The notes under the pieces were generated by a model that worked only from the letters and a program-made list of their open reading frames with translations, did no database searches and was not told the DNA's origin. From Brevibacillus reuszeri (GTDB lineage Bacteria > Bacillota > Bacilli > Brevibacillales > Brevibacillaceae), in assembly GCF_001187725.1 (NCBI RefSeq), contig NZ_LGIQ01000009.1, positions 1,611,493 through 1,675,492 on the forward strand: 64,000 bases of DNA. Reading direction: 5' to 3'. Shown in pieces: positions 59,684 to 64,000 of this stretch (within the stretch, counting starts at the first letter, position 1; the number at the start of each line of letters is the position of its first letter). Made by a program: the position numbers and the translations under genes.

Positions 59684-59719
59684 AACAAGAGTCTGCTTTC
59701 CCGGGCTCTTGTTTTTTTG
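59684..59719 (+). terminator. Rho-independent terminator of the formamidase gene
   Basis: ACAAGAGTC and GGCTCTTGT (one mismatch) flank an inner TGCTTTCCC loop, followed by seven T. Confidence 0.85.
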
Positions 59720-59883
59720 TGTTGTCCCGAAATCACAGCGTAAATATTGGCTTTTTGTGAGGATTGTAAACGTCGTATGAATAAGATGTGGTTCATGTTA
59801 AGAATAGCGTTTTATGGAGGTTTATGTAAGATACTCCCGAAATTAATTACAGTTATTACTCGAATTGAGAAGGTGAGACCTCC

Positions 59884-60663
59884 ATGATCGAATTTAAGCA
59901 AGTATGCAAAACATATCCAAATGGAGTAGCAGGGTTGAAAAATATTGATTTATCCATTCACAAGGGTGAATTTTTAGTCATCGTAGGACTGTCCGGTGCC
60001 GGCAAATCCACGCTGCTCCGTTCTATTAACAGACTGCATGAGATTACAAGCGGAGAAATTCTGATTGACGGTAAATCAATCACTACGGCAAAAGGCGAGA
60101 AGCTGCGCATGATGCGAAGAGATATCGGAATGATTTTTCAAAGCTTTAATCTGGTCAAACGATCGACGGTATTACGCAATGTGTTGTCTGGAAGAGTTGC
60201 TTATCATTCCACGCTGCGCACTCTCTTGGGGATGTTTCCGGAGAAGGACGTACAGCTGGCGCTACAAGCATTGGAGCGGGTGAATATTAAAGAAAAGGCC
60301 TACACGCGCGCTGACCAACTATCTGGCGGGCAGCAGCAGCGGGTGTCTATCGCGCGGGCATTGGCACAGGAAGCAAAAATCATTTTAGCCGATGAGCCTG
60401 TAGCCTCACTCGATCCGCTCACGACCAAGCAAGTGATGGATGATTTGAAGCGAATCAACCAGGAGCTGGGGATTACTACCGTGGTCAATCTGCATGATAT
60501 TGATTTGGCGAGAGAATACGCGACCAGGATCATCGGAATGAGGGCAGGCGAAATTGTATTTGATGGTACCGTACAGGAGGCGACGGATGAAACGTTCATG
60601 GGTATTTATGGGCGATCGCTGCGAGCTGCCGACAACCACGATTTAGAGGTGAGTAACCTATGA
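59884..60663 (+). CDS. phnC: Phosphonate ABC importer ATP-binding protein
   Basis: A 259-residue ATPase with Walker A GLSGAGKSTLLRSINRL, Q-loop IFQSFNLVKRSTVLRNVLSG, signature LSGGQQQRVSIARAL, Walker B IILADEPVASLD and H-loop VVNLHDIDLA. The LSGAGKST loop, VKRSTVLRNVL and LHDID at the H-loop are markers of PhnC. It overlaps the permease gene by four bases. The unit has no C-P lyase genes nearby, so it may take up a phosphonate or phosphite. Confidence 0.95.
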   Translation: MIEFKQVCKTYPNGVAGLKNIDLSIHKGEFLVIVGLSGAGKSTLLRSINRLHEITSGEILIDGKSITTAKGEKLRMMRRDIGMIFQSFNLVKRSTVLRNVLSGRVAYHSTLRTLLGMFPEKDVQLALQALERVNIKEKAYTRADQLSGGQQQRVSIARALAQEAKIILADEPVASLDPLTTKQVMDDLKRINQELGITTVVNLHDIDLAREYATRIIGMRAGEIVFDGTVQEATDETFMGIYGRSLRAADNHDLEVSNL

Positions 60664-61439
60664 ATCAAACAGAGCTACGGCCCCCATCGAAAATGAAATG
60701 GTACCTCAATGTGCTTCTCTTGCTCGCTCTGCTCATTGGCAGCTCTTATCAGACGGATGCTTCGTTGCTTTTGCTGGTGACAGGAACAGGCGAGATGGGC
60801 AAATTGCTTGCAGAAATGTTTCCACCTGACTGGTCCTATCTGGATGTGATCTGGAAACCGATGTTGCAGACAGTTCAAATGGCGATTGTCGGTACGACGA
60901 TTGGTGGGATCATGGCGATTCCGTTGGCGTTTTTTGCGGCGAATAACGTATTTTCGTCCAAGCTGCTCCACACGGTATCACGGTTTGTTATGAACCTGAT
61001 TCGGACTGTGCCTGAGCTATTGTTTGCCGGTATTTTTGTCGCTATTTTTGGACTCGGTCCATTTGCCGGGGTGCTAGCGATCACTTTCTTTTCCTTTGCG
61101 TTGATCTCCAAATTGACGTATGAAGCCATCGAAGCCATCGATCGTGGGCCTCTGGAAGCGATGACTGCGGTGGGGGCGAATAAGCTTCAGTGGATACACT
61201 TTGGGATTACCCCGCAAATCATTGCTCATTACATTACGTTTTTTCTGTATACGTTTGAAGTAAACATCAGGGCGGCTGCCGTCCTTGGGCTCGTAGGTGC
61301 GGGAGGAATCGGACTGTTTTTGGACCGATCCCTGAATCAACTGCGCTACGACCGAGCTTCGATCATTATTCTTGCCACACTGGCGATTGTTCTGATTATT
61401 GATTTTGTCAGTTCCAGAATCCGGGAGAGAATGCTATGA
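60660..61439 (+). CDS. phnE: Phosphonate ABC importer permease PhnE (first)
   Basis: A 259-residue permease with about six helices. It shows MFPPDWSYLDVIWKPMLQTV and FGLGPFAGVLAITFFSFALI, and the PhnE coupling loop EAMTAVGANKLQWIHFGITP, ending in EVNIRAAAVLGLVGAGGIG. It overlaps both neighbours by four bases. Two PhnE copies in tandem are common; they should form a heterodimeric channel. Confidence 0.94.
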   Translation: MNQTELRPPSKMKWYLNVLLLLALLIGSSYQTDASLLLLVTGTGEMGKLLAEMFPPDWSYLDVIWKPMLQTVQMAIVGTTIGGIMAIPLAFFAANNVFSSKLLHTVSRFVMNLIRTVPELLFAGIFVAIFGLGPFAGVLAITFFSFALISKLTYEAIEAIDRGPLEAMTAVGANKLQWIHFGITPQIIAHYITFFLYTFEVNIRAAAVLGLVGAGGIGLFLDRSLNQLRYDRASIIILATLAIVLIIDFVSSRIRERML

Positions 61440-62224
61440 AACAGAATAATCGTATACAGGTACGGATACGGAGTGGACTCATTACAGTTTTGCTCATCTT
61501 GGTCTATGTATGGGCATTTTCCGGGCTGGAGTTTAACGGAATTCAGCCAACCGCAGGTGAGATTTCACAATCGATCTTACGCGGGATGATTCATCCTGAT
61601 TGGGGTTATGTGTATTTGCCAGAAGGTGAGGATTTGCTCAGAGGGCTTCTCGATACGCTGGCGATTGCGATTTTGGGCACATTCATTTCAGCAATACTTT
61701 GTGTTCCATTTGCCTTTTGGGCTGCGTCCAACATGAGCAAGCATAAATCGATTCATGGATCGGGTAAAATTTTTCTGAGCTTCATTCGCGTTTTCCCCGA
61801 AATTGTTATGGCGATCATCTTTATTAAGGCAGTCGGTCCGGGATCGTTCGCAGGGGTTCTGGCTTTGGGCTTGCATTCCATCGGGATGCTGGGTAAATTA
61901 TATTCGGAGTCGATTGAAAACCTGGACATGGGACCTTCAGAGGCGCTGACAGCATGCGGGGCAAACCGTCTGCAAACGATCTGGTATGCGGTCATTCCGC
62001 AGGTGCTGCCTCATTTTTACTCCCTGATTTTGTTCCGTATCGAGATCAATGTACGTTCCGCCTCCATTTTGGGTATGATCGGAGCGGGCGGGATCGGTAC
62101 GCCGCTTATTTTTGCGCTGGAAGCACGTTCGTGGGACCGGGTCGGAATCATTCTGCTTGGCATCATTGTTACAGTGACCCTGATTGACATACTCTCTGGC
62201 TATATTCGTAAAAGAATTGTGTGA
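61436..62224 (+). CDS. phnE: Phosphonate ABC importer permease PhnE (second)
   Basis: A 262-residue paralog of the preceding gene. It has the same layout: GMIHPDWGYVYLPEGEDLLR, VGPGSFAGVLALGLHSIGML, EALTACGANRLQTIWYAVIP and EINVRSASILGMIGAGGIGT. It ends the forward unit at a bidirectional terminator. Confidence 0.94.
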   Translation: MKQNNRIQVRIRSGLITVLLILVYVWAFSGLEFNGIQPTAGEISQSILRGMIHPDWGYVYLPEGEDLLRGLLDTLAIAILGTFISAILCVPFAFWAASNMSKHKSIHGSGKIFLSFIRVFPEIVMAIIFIKAVGPGSFAGVLALGLHSIGMLGKLYSESIENLDMGPSEALTACGANRLQTIWYAVIPQVLPHFYSLILFRIEINVRSASILGMIGAGGIGTPLIFALEARSWDRVGIILLGIIVTVTLIDILSGYIRKRIV

Positions 62225-62250
62225 GCTTACAAAACGAAGTTGATTCCAAA

Positions 62251-62290
62251 CAAAAGACCGTCGCTGCCAAAAGGCGCTGACGGTCTTTTA
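62251..62290. terminator. Bidirectional terminator between phnE and phnD
   Basis: AAAAGACCGTC and GACGGTCTTTT form a perfect 11-bp stem around an inner GC-rich hairpin (GCCAAAAGGC). Both genes converge on it. Confidence 0.92.
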
Positions 62291-62295
62291 CGTTG

Positions 62296-63225
62296 TTATT
62301 TAATTTCTTGTCCGACTGCTTTTGCATAGTCACGTACTGGCGCGAAGTTTTCGTCTTTTCCTACTACATAGCCTTTATGCGTATAGATTTCGTCGATAAC
62401 TTTTCCGCCTTCTGGGTCTTTTGCGATATCGATGAATGCATCTTGAATTTTCTTTCTCCACTCTGGAGACATGTCAGGACGTACAGCCACCGTGTCGTTT
62501 GGAATTGGCGCGGTGTAGTGCAGGACGCGAGTTACGTCAAATACGTCTGGCTTGTCTTTTTTCACAGTGTTACGCGCATCCTCAAACACAGCTGCTGCAT
62601 CTACTTCACCGTTCAATACAGCGAGAATACCTTTGTCGTGCCCTTTGATGGTGATCGCTTGTACGTCTTTCTCAGGATCTACGCCTGCTTTACTCAGCTC
62701 AGCCGCCGGGAATACGAAGCCTGCTGAGGAGGTAACGTCTTGCCAAGCGATTTTCTTGCCTTTCAAGTCAGCCAAGGATTGGATTGGAGAATCTTTTTTA
62801 ACGACGATCATGGCACGGTAGAAATCGACCAGATCCTTGGTTGGCTTGCCTGTTCCTTCTTCTACACCAAAACGCTGTGCTTGCAGGAGAAGATCGGCTG
62901 CACCCTTCACGTCATGAGCCAGTACGTACGCATTTGGAGGCAAGAAACCGATATCTACTTGCTTGGATGCCATTGCTTCAATGATTGTGCTGTAGCTGGT
63001 AGAAACCGAGACTTTTACAGGAATACCGAGCTTGTCTCCCAGCAGTTTCTCCAAAGGTTTCGCTTTTGCTTCCAGTGTCTCCGCGTTTTGGGACGGCACG
63101 AATTGGACCTTCAATTCAGTAGGTACATAGCTTGTTCCGGATGCAGTGCTAGAGCTTGTCCCACATCCAGCCAAGCCTGCGGCCATAACAAGTGCCATAC
63201 CCATTGTTGCTACCTTTTTAAACAT
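62296..63225 (-). CDS. phnD: Phosphonate ABC importer substrate-binding lipoprotein
   Basis: A 309-residue lipoprotein with lipobox GLAGC near residue 21 and a Ser/Thr linker. The PhnD fold is seen in LKVQFVPSQNAETLEAKAKP and MASKQVDIGFLPPNAYVLAH, then YRAMIVVKKDSPIQSLADLK and KKIAWQDVTSSAGFVFPAAE with the anion-binding SS/AG region. PhnD proteins bind phosphonates or phosphite. Reading order is unusual: it lies on the opposite strand, convergent with phnCEE, so it has its own promoter. AGGGAAGAAG lies upstream of the ATG. Confidence 0.93.
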   Translation of the reverse strand: MFKKVATMGMALVMAAGLAGCGTSSSTASGTSYVPTELKVQFVPSQNAETLEAKAKPLEKLLGDKLGIPVKVSVSTSYSTIIEAMASKQVDIGFLPPNAYVLAHDVKGAADLLLQAQRFGVEEGTGKPTKDLVDFYRAMIVVKKDSPIQSLADLKGKKIAWQDVTSSAGFVFPAAELSKAGVDPEKDVQAITIKGHDKGILAVLNGEVDAAAVFEDARNTVKKDKPDVFDVTRVLHYTAPIPNDTVAVRPDMSPEWRKKIQDAFIDIAKDPEGGKVIDEIYTHKGYVVGKDENFAPVRDYAKAVGQEIK

Positions 63226-63397
63226 AGTCTTCTTCCCTCCGAAGATGATTCGTTTGAAATAGATGAATCATGTAAAAATATAACAAACCATTGTCAAGCT
63301 ACTGTTAATATCGTGTGAATATTGTTCGCTTGGAGTATGAATTCGCTATGATAGAGATGACTCTTTGAAACAATCCGATGAGGTAGGAGTGAATCGT

Positions 63398-64000
63398 ATG
63401 GGAACGGCTTTTGCCAAGCGTACGTTGACGATCTTGCAAACAAGTGATTTACATGGGAGTATTTATCCTATTTCATACGCAACAAACGAGCCAAAAGATG
63501 TGGGGTTTGCCAAGATAGCTACATTGATCAAAGCGCAGCGTGAGGAGGCAGATCAGCTGCTGGTTATCGATAACGGGGATTTGATTCAGGGAACGCCACT
63601 GGCCTACCATCATGCACGCTTGCATCCTACGGATTTTAATCCCATGATTCTATGTTTAAATGAGCTTGCCTACGATGCTGCTATCATCGGCAATCACGAA
63701 TTTAATTACGGTCTTCCTTTTTTGTATAAAGCGATCGGAGAAAGTCGTTTTCCGTGGCTCTGCGCGAATTTGACCAATGAGGATGGGGAACCGTTTTTCG
63801 GACAGCCGTACCTGGTGAAAACATATGAGAGTGGGCTTACAGTAGGCGTGCTTGGCTTGACAACACCCTACATCCCGAATTGGGAGCAGCCAGAAAATAT
63901 CGCGGGCATCCGGTTCCTCGATCCGGTTGAGACGGCTCGCAAGTGGGTTCGCATTTTACGAGAGGAAGAGAAGGTAGATCTCGTCATCGTCTCCTATCAC
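63398..64000 (+). CDS. 5'-nucleotidase/2',3'-cyclic phosphodiesterase-like metallophosphoesterase, N-terminal part
   Basis: The frame opens at ATG 63398 (AGGAG eight bases upstream) and runs off the window after 201 residues. The calcineurin-type metal motifs are present: TLTILQTSDLHGS, LLVIDNGDLIQGTPL, and IIGNHEFNYGL, followed by the LTTPYIPNW segment. This is the UshA/YfkN-like family, cleaving nucleotides. No signal peptide is visible, so it may be cytoplasmic. It is divergent from phnD, hinting at a phosphate-supply neighbourhood. Confidence 0.9.
   Translation, partial: MGTAFAKRTLTILQTSDLHGSIYPISYATNEPKDVGFAKIATLIKAQREEADQLLVIDNGDLIQGTPLAYHHARLHPTDFNPMILCLNELAYDAAIIGNHEFNYGLPFLYKAIGESRFPWLCANLTNEDGEPFFGQPYLVKTYESGLTVGVLGLTTPYIPNWEQPENIAGIRFLDPVETARKWVRILREEEKVDLVIVSYH

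Noticed and set aside
59760..59883. Possible PhoP box before phnC
   Set aside because: No pair of TTAACA-like repeats at the required 11-bp spacing; the single ATGTTAAGAA does not suffice.
62293..63318. Plus-strand open frames opposite phnD
   Set aside because: Both are antisense to a clear PhnD protein and have unnatural composition.
1..64000. Mobile elements, CRISPR arrays, tRNA or rRNA genes
   Set aside because: I looked for transposase-like proteins, regularly spaced repeats, CCA-ended cloverleafs and rRNA-like conserved stretches and found none; short RNA genes could still be missed by eye.

Overview
The window looks like chromosomal DNA of a spore-forming Bacillales member (Bacillota). 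Strong AGGAGG-type Shine-Dalgarno sites precede almost every gene, frequent GTG/TTG starts occur, Rho-independent terminators are common, and regulators of Bacillus type are present (GltC-like, BlaI, MarR, MocR, PucR, Fur and CcpA sites). Protein style and gene mix point to Paenibacillaceae, most likely Brevibacillus; the genus is an inference from memory of protein families, not from a search. No rRNA, tRNA, CRISPR array, insertion sequence or prophage was recognised. Nearly all of the window is coding and ordinary in composition, except an AT-rich patch at about 44.5-47.1 kb.

Layout. 0-7.2 kb: a clipped unknown gene, malate:quinone oxidoreductase, then a patch of immunity-like genes (two SUKH/SMI1-KNR4 proteins, one with a frame break; an Imm51-like protein; an unknown partner) around a BlaI-BlaR1-like repressor/metalloprotease pair with a clear double operator. 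7.2-12.1 kb: a GAF-PucR activator divergent from an M20 amidohydrolase and a membrane transporter. 12.2-18.3 kb: a VanRS-like two-component system, a VanY-like D,D-carboxypeptidase and a MacAB/YknXYZ-like efflux complex. 18.3-27.2 kb: topoisomerase III, a LysR regulator divergent from a Fe3+/2-AEP-type ABC importer with a beta-CASP-like metallo-hydrolase, and a GNAT acetyltransferase. 27.3-31.7 kb: a Fur-box-controlled tandem esterase, YjdM, two TM2-domain proteins, and a MarR/quinone-reductase divergent pair sharing dyad operators. 31.8-39.5 kb: an M20 peptidase with a complete Dpp/Opp-type peptide importer behind a cre-like site, and a LysR gene.

39.6-49.5 kb: small unknown genes, a gamma-Glu-GABA hydrolase-like protein, then a cyclic-di-GMP-I riboswitch leading a chemoreceptor and an HD-GYP phosphodiesterase. 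Next comes the AT-rich patch of secreted proteins with two reading frames interrupted by TAA codons, and a Fur-box module (AraC regulator, two tandem nitroreductase-like proteins, a small STAS-like protein). 50.1-64 kb: a giant YhgE/Pip protein with internal 17- and 18-residue repeats, glutamate dehydrogenase divergent from a GltC-like regulator, a gene remnant of an amidohydrolase, a PLP decarboxylase divergent from a MocR regulator, an acetamidase/formamidase, a phosphonate-type ABC importer whose binding protein lies on the opposite strand, and the start of a 5'-nucleotidase.

Main points for a second look: the riboswitch-MCP-HD-GYP loop, the BlaR1-like receptor with a non-penicillin-binding ectodomain embedded among immunity genes, the frame break joining a SUKH domain to an L7/L12-like domain, the decayed or stop-interrupted genes at 44.6, 46.2 and 55.5 kb, the Fur-linked nitroreductase pair, and the repeat architecture of the YhgE protein.
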